Part shown: piece after piece, positions 1-9,473 of the stretch | Position numbering within the stretch: the stretch's first letter is position 1 | Layout: each line of letters opens with the position of its first letter | Origin: a virus | Strand: one strand, 5' to 3' | Virus record (IMG/VR): IMGVR_UViG_3300030393_000001 | Coordinates: 7,276-45,111 of that record | Length of the DNA: 37,836 bases | Notes under the pieces: generated by a model | What the model was told of the DNA's origin: nothing | What the model saw: only the letters and a program-made list of their open reading frames with translations | Databases searched by the model: none | Translations under genes and position numbers: made by a program

Positions 1-3000
1 CTGCGGTTAAGCCAGTCTAGTGTCGGCGGGGTCAGGTCACTGTGCGGCCCGTACTGGTTGAAGCGGAGGTCTTCCATTCCCAGAATAGTCAGGGCCGGGT
101 CAACAGCCATGGGAACCCACCCGGTAAGGTTGGAATACCCAAACGCCGCCCGCGCAGTCTCGCCGAGCGAACGATCCTTGCCGTCCAGAGCGTCACGAAC
201 CATGATAGCCACACCAGCGGTCGCCATGCCCATATAGAGCGTCTGTAGCGCCTGCGGGTCACTGTGACGAAGGTTGCGGATTGCCTGCTTCTGGATCGCC
301 TGCATCGGGAAGGTCTTCAAGTGACTGAACAAGCTACCCAACGTGGTATGCATCCAAGCATCCTGCTCGCCGGCCATCGACTTTTGCACGGTCTGGTTCA
401 TACCGCGCGTGATCGCAGCACCGAAACGCAGTCGCTGGTCCGCGTCCCACTTCTGCGGGTTGATGCGGTCTACAAACGTAAAGCCGTTCACCGTCTTGAA
501 CTCGATTGTGCCGTTAGAGATCAGCTGCTCCATTTCCATCAAGTCCTCGTCGAACAGTCCGAAGTCGATGCGCATCCGCCTACGGAACGCGTCATCAATG
601 TTACCGTCCTCTACAGCACCGTCTTTAATGCTGCGGAAGATCTTGTCCGTGATGCCTGCCGCCACGATACGCTGCTGATGACCGCGCACCGCGTTGAAGC
701 CGCTTACAGCACTCTGTAGGTAGGTTGCTTTCTGTGACATCGTGTTGATGGCGTTAGTGAACTGCCCACGATCCGTGGCGTTCATATCGTCAAGATCCAG
801 ATGCTCAGCAAACATCTTGTGATCCATGCCAAGGTCGCCCGTGATGAATGCGATGTCGGACAGTACTGCTTTGTTACCAGCCTTTAGCTCAGCGTCAAAT
901 GCTGCGAGTGGTCCTCGCTTCATCCAAGTCTCCAAGCCCACAGCGGCCATACTGGCACCCGTTTCAGCTAACTGAGCAAACCCAAGTTTGCCTAGGAGTG
1001 CCAAGTTGGTCATCCGTTTAGCGAGCGCCGCCTCGGGCATAATGCCTTCTTCGTAGTGCTTACCGAACAGATTAGAGTAACCGTGCACTGGCCCGCCGTT
1101 GAAGTGGCTAAACATAGCGCGAAGCAAGTCAGCGTCGGTTACTTCTTCACCTAGAGCGCGCTGTTGCGCCTGTGCTGCTTTGATGATCTCTTCCCGGTGA
1201 GCCTTGTTAGTAATGCCCACGCGTGCGAGACTGGCTGCACCCGCCATGCGGCGAGCATATCGCTGCCACACGCCGTGTAGGTCAGGGTCCATCAGATCAA
1301 CGATCTTTAGGTCCGAGCCGTCCAGCGTGGGGATCTTGGTGTCCAGGTCGATGTCGTTACGGCTCTTGGTGAACCCTTCTTGCCCGCGTTCCTCTACCTT
1401 ACCAGTAAGGCGCTGCATTAGTGCGTCGCGCTCGGCTACTGGCATACCTGAGCGTTGTAGAGACTGTTCAAGGAACTCGCGCCCGTCTCCACTAAGGAGT
1501 GAGATCAGGTTAGTGTCGATCTCCATGTCCTCGGCTTCAATGCGCTTAAGTACCGCGTCAGCTACTGCTTTGGCGTCCTTGGTGTTAGGCATACCAGCAG
1601 CTCTATAACCCTGTGCCATAGTGTCTACGATAGCTTGGCGATCCACAACTTTGTCGTGCACGAGGCGAACCACAGTGCGTCCTTGCCAGCTGTACGGGCT
1701 ATAGCCGTCTTTAGGGGATAGGCCCTCGAACCCGTCGATAGACTTCTGACCGCCTTCGCCTTGACCGATACGAACTGACGTAGTGCCTGCGTTACCGTAG
1801 GCGTCAGCAGCTTTTAGTACAGCAGGGTCACGGCGAGCAATCTTGCGCCCCAGCATACGGTCGTTAAGCTCAAGCATGACCTCGCGGTTAAACGATGCCA
1901 CTGCCTGCTGCGAAGGAATACCCAAGTTGGCCATGCCATGTCGCTTAGCCCAGTCAGTGGCCGCGTCGGCGGCAGGTTGCACGAACTGCTCTGTGATCTG
2001 GCGGTGATACATTTCATTGCCCGCCGCTGCTGTGTAGCGCCCGCGACCAAGCCCATTAGGACTTTCGTACACGTTACCGAGTAGCCAGTTCATTACAGAG
2101 GACTGAGACTTGTACATGCTAGTTACATTAGAGGTGGCGAAGTTTGTCATGCCCGACGTAGCAACTTGTGTCCACCACTCGTGGTCGTCCGCCAGTTTCC
2201 AGTCTAACCAGTCGCTGTCGTGCCGCCAAGCGTCCGCCATATCGCCCCACGCCTTCACGGTATCAGACAAGTTACCCTCCATCGGTGTTTTGGGAACTAC
2301 TGGTCCCTGACCGGGGTTTACTTGTTGCGCGCCCACTGTGCTACCAGCAGGCTCTTCAAACACTACCGGGCCTTGCGTCTCAGCATTGGCCGGGTTTACG
2401 TCTGGAGCGTCATACAGACTTGCGTCGTCACGGGCCACACGCGCGTACAGTTCGTCCTGTGCTGCTTTAGCGGCTACTTTGACGTCACCTCCCAGAAGAG
2501 GATTAGCTGCCGCGCCCAGGATCATACCCTGCAATGCGCTTTCGGCGACAAGCGTCCAGTCTGCTGTTTCACGCACGCCTGCCTGAGCTGCACCCACTAC
2601 CAGACCCGCTTGCAGACCAGCGTTAGCACCAACGGCAGCGGACGACATACGCATAGCACCCTTAGCACTCAGACCAACACGACGGCTAAGTTGAAGAGCT
2701 TTCCGAGAGGCGACCGCCGCTTTGTAGCCGCCACCAGTCATTAGCATCAACGGCGCGTCGATGTCTACGAAGCTACCTGCAATCATAGCCAAGTTGCTTG
2801 AGAAGCCGTGCTGCTTGCCTGCCTGCGCTGCGCGTGCCAGCTGCCCGTCGATACGCGCGCGCGCCCGCGCAGCTGCTTCCGCATTAGGCTGACCTAGAAT
2901 TTCTTCGTGGTACTGTGATGGAACCCCTTTAGTTAGGGTCTCGAACTGATCAGTGAAGTCAGCCTCGCCGCCCGCGCGCTCACCGAGTATTAGTCGGTCC

Positions 3001-3245
3001 AGCCCGCTGTAGTGTGCCATAGGGTTCCAGTCGTCCTCGGCAGCTAGCGGCTTTAGTTCGTCGTTCAGGAAGTTCAGGACGTCCGCAGCAGCGGTGTCTT
3101 TGACACCCGCCACTACGTTATCCACGACCCCGCGCTGCGCCCGAGCAGAGTCGATCTCACGGGCGCGTTGGGAGTTAGGTAGCGCTCCCACATCCTGTGT
3201 GAACGACGGACGATCCTCTAACGGGATCATGAAATTCTCGGGCAT
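1..3245 (-). CDS. Large internal virion protein, T7 gp16-like (partial, 3' end beyond window)
   Basis: The reading frame is open from an ATG at 3245 to the left edge without a stop, giving at least 1081 residues. A strong ribosome binding site (AAGGAGG) lies just upstream. It is the last gene of the series portal, scaffold, capsid, tail tube A and B, two internal virion proteins, which is the place of gp16 in T7 (1318 residues). gp16-type proteins are ejected at infection and help form the channel across the cell envelope. The N-terminus (MPENFMIPLEDRPSF) shows no lytic transglycosylase domain, unlike T7 gp16; a candidate domain sits in the neighbouring protein instead. Alanine-rich hydrophobic helices occur near residues 130-210. 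The assignment rests on position and size more than on motifs. The C-terminus is missing. Confidence 0.75.
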   Translation of the reverse strand, partial: MPENFMIPLEDRPSFTQDVGALPNSQRAREIDSARAQRGVVDNVVAGVKDTAAADVLNFLNDELKPLAAEDDWNPMAHYSGLDRLILGERAGGEADFTDQFETLTKGVPSQYHEEILGQPNAEAAARARARIDGQLARAAQAGKQHGFSSNLAMIAGSFVDIDAPLMLMTGGGYKAAVASRKALQLSRRVGLSAKGAMRMSSAAVGANAGLQAGLVVGAAQAGVRETADWTLVAESALQGMILGAAANPLLGGDVKVAAKAAQDELYARVARDDASLYDAPDVNPANAETQGPVVFEEPAGSTVGAQQVNPGQGPVVPKTPMEGNLSDTVKAWGDMADAWRHDSDWLDWKLADDHEWWTQVATSGMTNFATSNVTSMYKSQSSVMNWLLGNVYESPNGLGRGRYTAAAGNEMYHRQITEQFVQPAADAATDWAKRHGMANLGIPSQQAVASFNREVMLELNDRMLGRKIARRDPAVLKAADAYGNAGTTSVRIGQGEGGQKSIDGFEGLSPKDGYSPYSWQGRTVVRLVHDKVVDRQAIVDTMAQGYRAAGMPNTKDAKAVADAVLKRIEAEDMEIDTNLISLLSGDGREFLEQSLQRSGMPVAERDALMQRLTGKVEERGQEGFTKSRNDIDLDTKIPTLDGSDLKIVDLMDPDLHGVWQRYARRMAGAASLARVGITNKAHREEIIKAAQAQQRALGEEVTDADLLRAMFSHFNGGPVHGYSNLFGKHYEEGIMPEAALAKRMTNLALLGKLGFAQLAETGASMAAVGLETWMKRGPLAAFDAELKAGNKAVLSDIAFITGDLGMDHKMFAEHLDLDDMNATDRGQFTNAINTMSQKATYLQSAVSGFNAVRGHQQRIVAAGITDKIFRSIKDGAVEDGNIDDAFRRRMRIDFGLFDEDLMEMEQLISNGTIEFKTVNGFTFVDRINPQKWDADQRLRFGAAITRGMNQTVQKSMAGEQDAWMHTTLGSLFSHLKTFPMQAIQKQAIRNLRHSDPQALQTLYMGMATAGVAIMVRDALDGKDRSLGETARAAFGYSNLTGWVPMAVDPALTILGMEDLRFNQYGPHSDLTPPTLDWLNR

Positions 3246-3264
3246 AGTGCCTCCTTTCTAGCCG

Positions 3265-6200
3265 CTACTTTCCAGCGGCGTTTGCGTTATGTTGCTTGAT
3301 GTACCTGCGACCAATGGACGCCGGGTCTAGTGTGATCGCGTCCGAGTACCCACCGCTAGGCAGGCTAAAGATGACGTGCAGCTGATTGTTGATGTACTGT
3401 GTCTGGAATGGACGCACACCAGTTGTCAGCGTCTGCATCTGATCTGAGGGAGTACCGGCCTCACCCCTGATAGGGATGTCTACGATACCCAAGTTCAACG
3501 ACGAGGGTAGCCACACTGGCAGGCCCTCTTGCAAGGTAGTGTCGTTCGCAAATGGATACTGCTCTCGGAACTCGTCTGTACGGAAGAAGTCCATCAGCGC
3601 GTCGTTCATAGCTCCTGCCTGATCTGAGAAGTCTGCTGCCCGCCCACCAAAGAACATTTCAGCGGCTGATGGGCCGTCCATAGGAAGGTGCACAGCGACC
3701 CCGCCGAGTATGGGCGTATGGGCCTCTACGCGGCGTGCAGAACTAGACACCAACTCGCTAGCGCGTAGATGCGGTGATACAGCATGCGTACGAGACAGCT
3801 CAGTATTCACACGCTCGCGCACAGCCGCCATATTAGCCTCGTCAGTGATACCGAACCTGTCGAACATGGAGTGGTTCCACATTTGCTGGACGTCGGCGTT
3901 ACGATTGAATATTGCCTGTGCCATGCCGACTTGCTCGGTTCGTAGGTACGTATCCACCGCCTCATCAACGCGAGCGGCGACGTCTGGGTTTGCCAAGAAC
4001 TCAGTAGTGGTCTGCAAGTTCTTGAACTCACTCTTACGAAGACCGACCGCGCGTGCTGCGGCCTCTAGTGGCCCCTTATCCGCCATGTGCATGATAGCGT
4101 CTAGATCGTTGCGATGCTCTTTGTCGATCCACTTGTCTGCAAAGTCGGGATTGCGGGCAGCAAGCTCTCTGTACTGTTCAGCAGCGGCGACGTAGCGCGG
4201 GTTTACCGACCCGTCACGCTGCACAGCACCCTCTGCTAGGAACCCGTTAAGTGTACGGCGCATGCCTTTGTCTACCACGTTGGACTGCACGTAGAAGTCC
4301 ATAAGCTCTCGCTGCATGGCTTCCTCTGGGTCTACATTGGTGTCTGCTGCTACGGCGTCCTGCGCATTTTCCATAGCGCGCTCTGTTGCCGCCTTTACTG
4401 CCCGTGCTTGTAGCTTTGGCGAAAGCTGGTCCAGAGTACCGGACATAACAGCAGCGTCAATTTCAGTCTGCTCTTCTGTGTACTTCACGCGGGCGTCCAC
4501 TGCATCGTCCAGCTGAGTTACCTGCGCTTCTACTGCTGCAAGTTCCTCGTCCGCATTGAACGCAAGTCCATGCTCCCGCTGGATCTCTAGTCTCTGCTCC
4601 TGTAGAGTACGCTGCGCAGTTAGCACGTCCTGCGCGGATACGTCACCGGTCTCAAAGCCGGACACAGCTTTCTCGAACTCCGCAGTGGCGGCCATGATCT
4701 TGGTGCCCGCTGCGAAAGCGTTAGCCTCGTCCAGCTGGTTCTCTGCACTCTCACGAAGCTCGCCCATCAGGTCCACTTCTTGCTTGGCGTGCGCCATGGT
4801 GCGCTGTACACCTACACTAGAGAACGCCTCCCGGCGCTTCGACAGCCAATCGGCCCGCGACATGTCACCATCACGGTAGGCGTCGTCGAGTTCGTTGACT
4901 ACAGGCTGGGATTGAGTGTATGCGTCAATACCGGCCAACTCGCGGACACGTGTAATACGGTCCCCTATAGCCTTCTGGCGCTGAGCAGCTGACATGAACT
5001 GGTTCATCTGCCCGGTACCGTGCTTGCGCAGGTAGTCGGTTAGCGTGGTTCCCAGCTCGTCGGCAGGGTTGTACTTACCGTTCGTGGACACGAACTTAAC
5101 CATGCCACCTTTACCGCCTAGGTGCGCCACGGCTACCAGCCCAGACCGCGTAACGGTCACACCGTTGATGGTAGAGCCGATGAACTTGTCCAGGCCCTTT
5201 GACTCGATAGTGTCCAGTACGTCCTTGACGTGCCAGCGGCTAACGCGCCGTTGCTCAGCCTTGGTCATCATAGTGAATTGCCCCACTGTGATGCTCTCTC
5301 CTGTTGCCGCGTTGTACTCGCCTAGCCGCGCTGCGCCGAACTGTAGCGCACCGCCAAACTCTCGACCATCCAGATTGCGACGCCAAGCTTGGGCGTTACC
5401 GCCACTCTCTGTGCCCTGTAAGCTGTCAATGATAAGGTCCACAGCAGTGCCGCGATCACCGCGTACCATTGCTTCCTCTACTAGCATACCCGTAGTTACT
5501 CGTCCTTCGCGGATACCGGCGGCGGCGGCAGAATACACCTGACCCGCGTCTGCCTGTGTTGCTGTGATGTCGTGCGCGGCGTACAGGTCAGTCAGGGCCT
5601 CGACGGCAGCACCGGGTTCGATGCTGCCTTGTTCGATACGAGCCATCAACTCGGCCTTACCAGCCAACAGGTCTTTGTTCAGACGTGTACGATTACGCTG
5701 CTCGAATGCGCGCTTAGCGGACTCGATCTGGCGGCGCAGAGGGACAGGCAGTCCCTTGATGCGACCGTTGCCAGCCAACACTTGGTACGCGGCAGGATTG
5801 TCGTTCTCAAAGGCGCGTACAAGACCTACTGCGACCGCTTGGTTGCGGCGGTCCTCAGATAGCCCCGCAGTGGGCGACCCTTCTCCACCGTCTGCGAACG
5901 CTAGTAGCGTATCGCCTGCGGTAGGGTCCATACTGATGGTGTCTACGCTAGCCGCCACGCTGTCGAAGTTGCGCTGCTCTTTCCACTCTAGGTGGTTTAC
6001 CATGTGGTCGTCTACCAGCACAGGGATCTGTTTAAGTAGCTGCTCCCGCGCCAGTTCGGCTGTTCGCGTGTCGGTCACGCCGTCAAGTACACCCTCTACC
6101 CGGTTCATGAAGTGCGCGCGGTATTCTTCGGGGTTCATTTCAAACCCACCTTGGGCGATCTCCGCACGCTGGGCAGTCAGCAGCGACGACGCCATACGCT

Positions 6201-6537
6201 GAGCGTCAACTACCCGGTAGCCTTCCAGCGCCCACTTGTCGCCGCCCATTTGGATCTCTTCAAACGTCTTGCCTTGTTGTGCGGCCATCTGGCCTTCGAT
6301 GAGGGATGTTTGCTGGCGTTTATCTACTGCGTTAGCAAGTACACCAGCGGCGTACTCACCCAGCCCCTTGGCTACACTGGCGGACACGGTGTCCACTAGC
6401 TGCGGACGGGCAGCACGCGGTGTTGATGCAGGCCCCGCGCCTCGGGGCAGCTGCACGGCGTCTACTACGGCAGAGGCTCGAAGGGAGCGGGCCGCGTTCG
6501 TCTCTGGCGCTGAGCGCCGTTCAAGTCCTTCTGCCAT
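3265..6537 (-). CDS. Large internal virion protein (gp15-like position) with a lytic transglycosylase-like domain
   Basis: The product has 1090 residues, well above T7 gp15 (747). It follows the gp14-like gene by one base and precedes the gp16-like gene. Most of the protein is helical and charged, as expected for an ejected core protein. Residues of about 371-508 look like a peptidoglycan-cleaving domain: an ESGGN signature at 377-381 (glutamate 377 would be catalytic), then GGALQFGAARL near 395, then GLVAVAHLGGKGG at 466-478 and DYLRKHG near 501. This order matches lytic transglycosylase or muramidase-like modules in phage virion proteins. I infer that it opens the cell wall during DNA ejection, the job carried by gp16 in T7. 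The rest has no motif I recognise. Confidence 0.75.
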   Translation of the reverse strand: MAEGLERRSAPETNAARSLRASAVVDAVQLPRGAGPASTPRAARPQLVDTVSASVAKGLGEYAAGVLANAVDKRQQTSLIEGQMAAQQGKTFEEIQMGGDKWALEGYRVVDAQRMASSLLTAQRAEIAQGGFEMNPEEYRAHFMNRVEGVLDGVTDTRTAELAREQLLKQIPVLVDDHMVNHLEWKEQRNFDSVAASVDTISMDPTAGDTLLAFADGGEGSPTAGLSEDRRNQAVAVGLVRAFENDNPAAYQVLAGNGRIKGLPVPLRRQIESAKRAFEQRNRTRLNKDLLAGKAELMARIEQGSIEPGAAVEALTDLYAAHDITATQADAGQVYSAAAAGIREGRVTTGMLVEEAMVRGDRGTAVDLIIDSLQGTESGGNAQAWRRNLDGREFGGALQFGAARLGEYNAATGESITVGQFTMMTKAEQRRVSRWHVKDVLDTIESKGLDKFIGSTINGVTVTRSGLVAVAHLGGKGGMVKFVSTNGKYNPADELGTTLTDYLRKHGTGQMNQFMSAAQRQKAIGDRITRVRELAGIDAYTQSQPVVNELDDAYRDGDMSRADWLSKRREAFSSVGVQRTMAHAKQEVDLMGELRESAENQLDEANAFAAGTKIMAATAEFEKAVSGFETGDVSAQDVLTAQRTLQEQRLEIQREHGLAFNADEELAAVEAQVTQLDDAVDARVKYTEEQTEIDAAVMSGTLDQLSPKLQARAVKAATERAMENAQDAVAADTNVDPEEAMQRELMDFYVQSNVVDKGMRRTLNGFLAEGAVQRDGSVNPRYVAAAEQYRELAARNPDFADKWIDKEHRNDLDAIMHMADKGPLEAAARAVGLRKSEFKNLQTTTEFLANPDVAARVDEAVDTYLRTEQVGMAQAIFNRNADVQQMWNHSMFDRFGITDEANMAAVRERVNTELSRTHAVSPHLRASELVSSSARRVEAHTPILGGVAVHLPMDGPSAAEMFFGGRAADFSDQAGAMNDALMDFFRTDEFREQYPFANDTTLQEGLPVWLPSSLNLGIVDIPIRGEAGTPSDQMQTLTTGVRPFQTQYINNQLHVIFSLPSGGYSDAITLDPASIGRRYIKQHNANAAGK
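4953..4970 (+). promoter_or_regulatory. T7-promoter-like sequence antisense to the large internal virion gene
   Basis: On the plus strand, TAATACG, five bases and CTATAG occur with exactly the spacing of the T7 class promoter. The stretch GGTCCCCTATAG at 4959-4970 is also identical to part of the phage promoter found at 36036-36055. It lies inside a coding gene and would drive antisense RNA. It may be a coincidence of codon use (the coding strand reads KAIGDRIT). Confidence 0.3.
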
Positions 6538-6538
6538 G

Positions 6539-7114
6539 TTATGTCCTTACTGTGCTATTTGTGGGTGCTGCGATACGCGCACTCAGTGTTTCTGATGGTG
6601 TTTGATGACTGTCCCAAATCTCAAGGACGTTCTTGCCCAAGCCGAGCATAGCCGCAGCCGTGGACGGTTTGGGGATCACAGACACGTCCTTGTTCATGGC
6701 CGCACTTACGGCTGTGTTCCGACGCTCTTGGCCGAAGGCTCGCAGTGAGTTCTCGAACGAAGTGGTACGTGCAAACTGGGCGCGTGCAGCTGAGCTGCGT
6801 AAGCCGCGCATCACGTTGTCCACTGAGCCGCCCGATACTCCGGCAGCACCAGCGGCCACTTGTGCCTGACCTTCTGCTATGATCAACTGTCGCTGTATCT
6901 CCGCGTCTGCACGCACTGCGGCGTCCTGTGCAGAGATTTCATTCAGAGTGGTCACGTTGTTGCTCTGTGCCGCTGAGATAGCGGACATCGTGTTGTTAAA
7001 CGCCTGTAGACTGCGTGCCATAGCGGCCTCTTCCTTCGCCACGCCTAACGCGCCGAAGGCTTGCACAGTCTTTAGGCCCATTTGTGCGAACATCAGTCCG
7101 CGTGAGCTGGTCAT
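6539..7114 (-). CDS. Internal virion protein, T7 gp14-like
   Basis: The product has 191 residues, close to T7 gp14 (196), and sits directly after tail tube protein B as in T7. The start codon overlaps the stop of the tail tube gene (ATGA). The protein is rich in alanine, glutamine and serine. It has a hydrophobic N-terminal third (MFAQMGLKTVQAFGALGVA) and a Gly/Ala-rich centre (GQAQVAAGAAGVSGGSVDNV) typical of podovirus internal core proteins, which form part of the ejected channel. The call is by position, length and composition; no catalytic motif is present. Confidence 0.7.
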   Translation of the reverse strand: MTSSRGLMFAQMGLKTVQAFGALGVAKEEAAMARSLQAFNNTMSAISAAQSNNVTTLNEISAQDAAVRADAEIQRQLIIAEGQAQVAAGAAGVSGGSVDNVMRGLRSSAARAQFARTTSFENSLRAFGQERRNTAVSAAMNKDVSVIPKPSTAAAMLGLGKNVLEIWDSHQTPSETLSARIAAPTNSTVRT

Positions 7115-9456
7115 CCTAATCTCCTACGTAGCTTGCGGAAAGAACCGTCCCACTCGATTTCGAGTATAGTGTCGGGTCGAATGTCTTCCGATGTGATTGT
7201 CATTGACGCGCGGTCGTTGCGCTCTCGCCATGGAACCCGCAGCGTATGGTTTTTGAAGCCGTAGCGGTCCGGGTCTAGGTGATCGTCGTCCAGCGGGAAC
7301 CGCCGGGGCCAGAACTCGCGGTTCGCGCGATAGGCACTGTCGAACGTAACCTTGACGTCAGCGCTGCGGGCCAGTGTGATCATGTACGCCGCAATAGTTA
7401 GAACGACATTAGATACCACCCTACCTTCCCTGTCCCTATACTCTGGCTGGGTTGGTTGTAGCTCGCGGTACACAGGCAACCCTACTGTTACTGTAGATCC
7501 CTCTGGACACGTACTAGCACGGAACTCGTGTGTAAACGTACCGTCGCCGTTGTCGGTAATCGTCTCTGGCACCGCATAGTTACCGGGTGTGGCACACCCA
7601 GTCCTCTGCACGACGATGGCGTCTTCGTAGTCCACAGTGATCTCGTTGTCTGCGTCCACAGTGTGCACCGTCTTGCGGTCAAGCGTGATGTGGAATCCTA
7701 CGTCGTCGTCAGTGCGGTTCAGGTCCATGCGCAGTAGGATGGCCTCGCCGGGATTGTCCACGTTGTCTATGGTGACAAACATGTTGCTGCTGTCGAAGAA
7801 CACGTTACGCACGGGGCCGGGAAACTGTCTTTTAGACCAGCTGGACTGCACGCGATCCGACGCGTTCCACAGGTACTTGTATACGTACAGGGTGTCTGTG
7901 TCGCCGGAGGCTGTGAAAGCTACTAGGTTGAAGTTCTCGGCCACCGCCATAGATGAAACGGTGCCTTGGATGTACTTGTCTTGTGCAGACGTTAACGGGT
8001 CAGCACCGTTGGTAGCAACTTGGTCGTTCGTGAAGAACTCGTTGATGCCCGAGTGTACACCCGACAAGAACGGCAACATTACGGTACGGCCTGTCGTAAC
8101 TGGGCGCGCCCCGGTGTTTACTGTGTAGTCTGTAGTTAGTACCATGCTGGCATTAGATGGCGTCAAACCGCCACCCGTGATCACAAACTGCGCAGAGCCA
8201 GGGTCGCTGACAAGCAACAGGTTGCGGTCGAACGGGATCATCCAGTCAAGAGACGCCCCGCTGGACTTCATGGACTTAACTTCAACAGGGTCGCTGTCGC
8301 TGTCTACTGTAGCCGACTTCTTGAAGAAGTCTCGTGGATCGTCCGAGCGGGACATTATGACTTTTCCGCCTGCCAGCACTGCTAGCCTACTCTCGAACCC
8401 CCCGAGGTCTCGAATGCTCTTACCTACGAACGATGGGATTGGGTTACTGTCCTCGTCGCCGATGCGGCGTCCAAGCCACGACCCTCGGGACAGAGTAGCT
8501 GATGAACCTGAGATCGTCAGCTCCATTGGCATAGTGTCTAGGTCTAGGTTATGGGCCAGCGAGGGGTCTGCTGTCTCTTCCCACACACCAGTATCGCCGA
8601 ACCCGTCACCATCGACGTCGGTTGTGTCGGAGTTGAAGCGTAAGTAGTAGTCGTCGTCACCCGACACGTCACCCACAACGCGCACAACATGGCCGTGTTT
8701 AGCGAAGCGTGGCAGATCTTCTACTTTATCCACTGTCTCCGTAGCGGCCCTAAGAACGGCACCGTACTCCCCGTCGGACACAGCGATAGTCATGGGTGCG
8801 GTGTAGTTGACAACCAGTACATCAGACGCACGCTCTAGTGTCATACCAGTGGGCAGTCCCTCTGCAACTAGTGCTAGGCGGATTTCTTCGATGATCGCAT
8901 CAGAGCTAGTGTTGTCCGCGTCGCCGGAACCCGTACCGTCTGGCGTAGTGTACGAAGCGGTGATGCTCGTTACACCAGATGAGATAGTGACCTCGTATGT
9001 ACGGCTGAACTGTCCCCCAAGGCAAGTGATCAGGCCCGCGTCGAACGGGCGACCCACGACAGTTGCGTCGGCCTCCACCACCTTGTCGCGGTTCAAGCAA
9101 AACACGACCTTTTCGTCCTCGTCTGTGTAGAACAGCATGTCCTCGCCAATGTAACCCAGCCCATCTGGCGAGCTTAGTGTAAGGGCCGCTCCTGCGTCAT
9201 CCCAGACTTTGAACTCACCAAGTCCGAAGCCCGCTTGGTACTTTGTACCCTGCCACGAGAAGTCGAGGATAGCCATAGTCGATGTGGAACCCGTCAACTT
9301 AGCGATCTCGTCCGTACCGGGGCGCGATGTGATACCTTCCTGTACGTCACTCTCGTAGTTGATCTGTTCCGTGACGTGGCCGACTGGCCGAATACGCGAG
9401 GGCTGCTGGTTTACGCCCTGCAACATCGCGCCTAGTGATCCGTCTACTGTAGGCAT
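7111..9456 (-). CDS. Tail tubular protein B, T7 gp12-like
   Basis: The product has 781 residues against 794 for T7 gp12, in the same place after tail tube protein A. The N-terminus (MPTVDGSLGAMLQGVNQQPSRIRPVGH, with the typical GVNQQP-x-R pattern followed by NYESDVQEGITSRPGT) is the signature of podovirus tail tube B, which forms the nozzle of the short tail. The rest is rich in beta strands and Asp/Thr/Ser/Val. A GGAG ribosome binding site precedes the ATG. The C-terminus (WDGSFRKLRRRLG) resembles the basic end found in this family. Confidence 0.92.
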   Translation of the reverse strand: MPTVDGSLGAMLQGVNQQPSRIRPVGHVTEQINYESDVQEGITSRPGTDEIAKLTGSTSTMAILDFSWQGTKYQAGFGLGEFKVWDDAGAALTLSSPDGLGYIGEDMLFYTDEDEKVVFCLNRDKVVEADATVVGRPFDAGLITCLGGQFSRTYEVTISSGVTSITASYTTPDGTGSGDADNTSSDAIIEEIRLALVAEGLPTGMTLERASDVLVVNYTAPMTIAVSDGEYGAVLRAATETVDKVEDLPRFAKHGHVVRVVGDVSGDDDYYLRFNSDTTDVDGDGFGDTGVWEETADPSLAHNLDLDTMPMELTISGSSATLSRGSWLGRRIGDEDSNPIPSFVGKSIRDLGGFESRLAVLAGGKVIMSRSDDPRDFFKKSATVDSDSDPVEVKSMKSSGASLDWMIPFDRNLLLVSDPGSAQFVITGGGLTPSNASMVLTTDYTVNTGARPVTTGRTVMLPFLSGVHSGINEFFTNDQVATNGADPLTSAQDKYIQGTVSSMAVAENFNLVAFTASGDTDTLYVYKYLWNASDRVQSSWSKRQFPGPVRNVFFDSSNMFVTIDNVDNPGEAILLRMDLNRTDDDVGFHITLDRKTVHTVDADNEITVDYEDAIVVQRTGCATPGNYAVPETITDNGDGTFTHEFRASTCPEGSTVTVGLPVYRELQPTQPEYRDREGRVVSNVVLTIAAYMITLARSADVKVTFDSAYRANREFWPRRFPLDDDHLDPDRYGFKNHTLRVPWRERNDRASMTITSEDIRPDTILEIEWDGSFRKLRRRLG

Positions 9457-9473
9457 GGTAGTCTCCGTTTATG

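Noticed and set aside
1624-1634. TCTACGATAG inside the gp16-like gene, similar to the conserved hairpin
   Set aside because: Lacks TATCTGTCTC and lies in coding sequence; chance.
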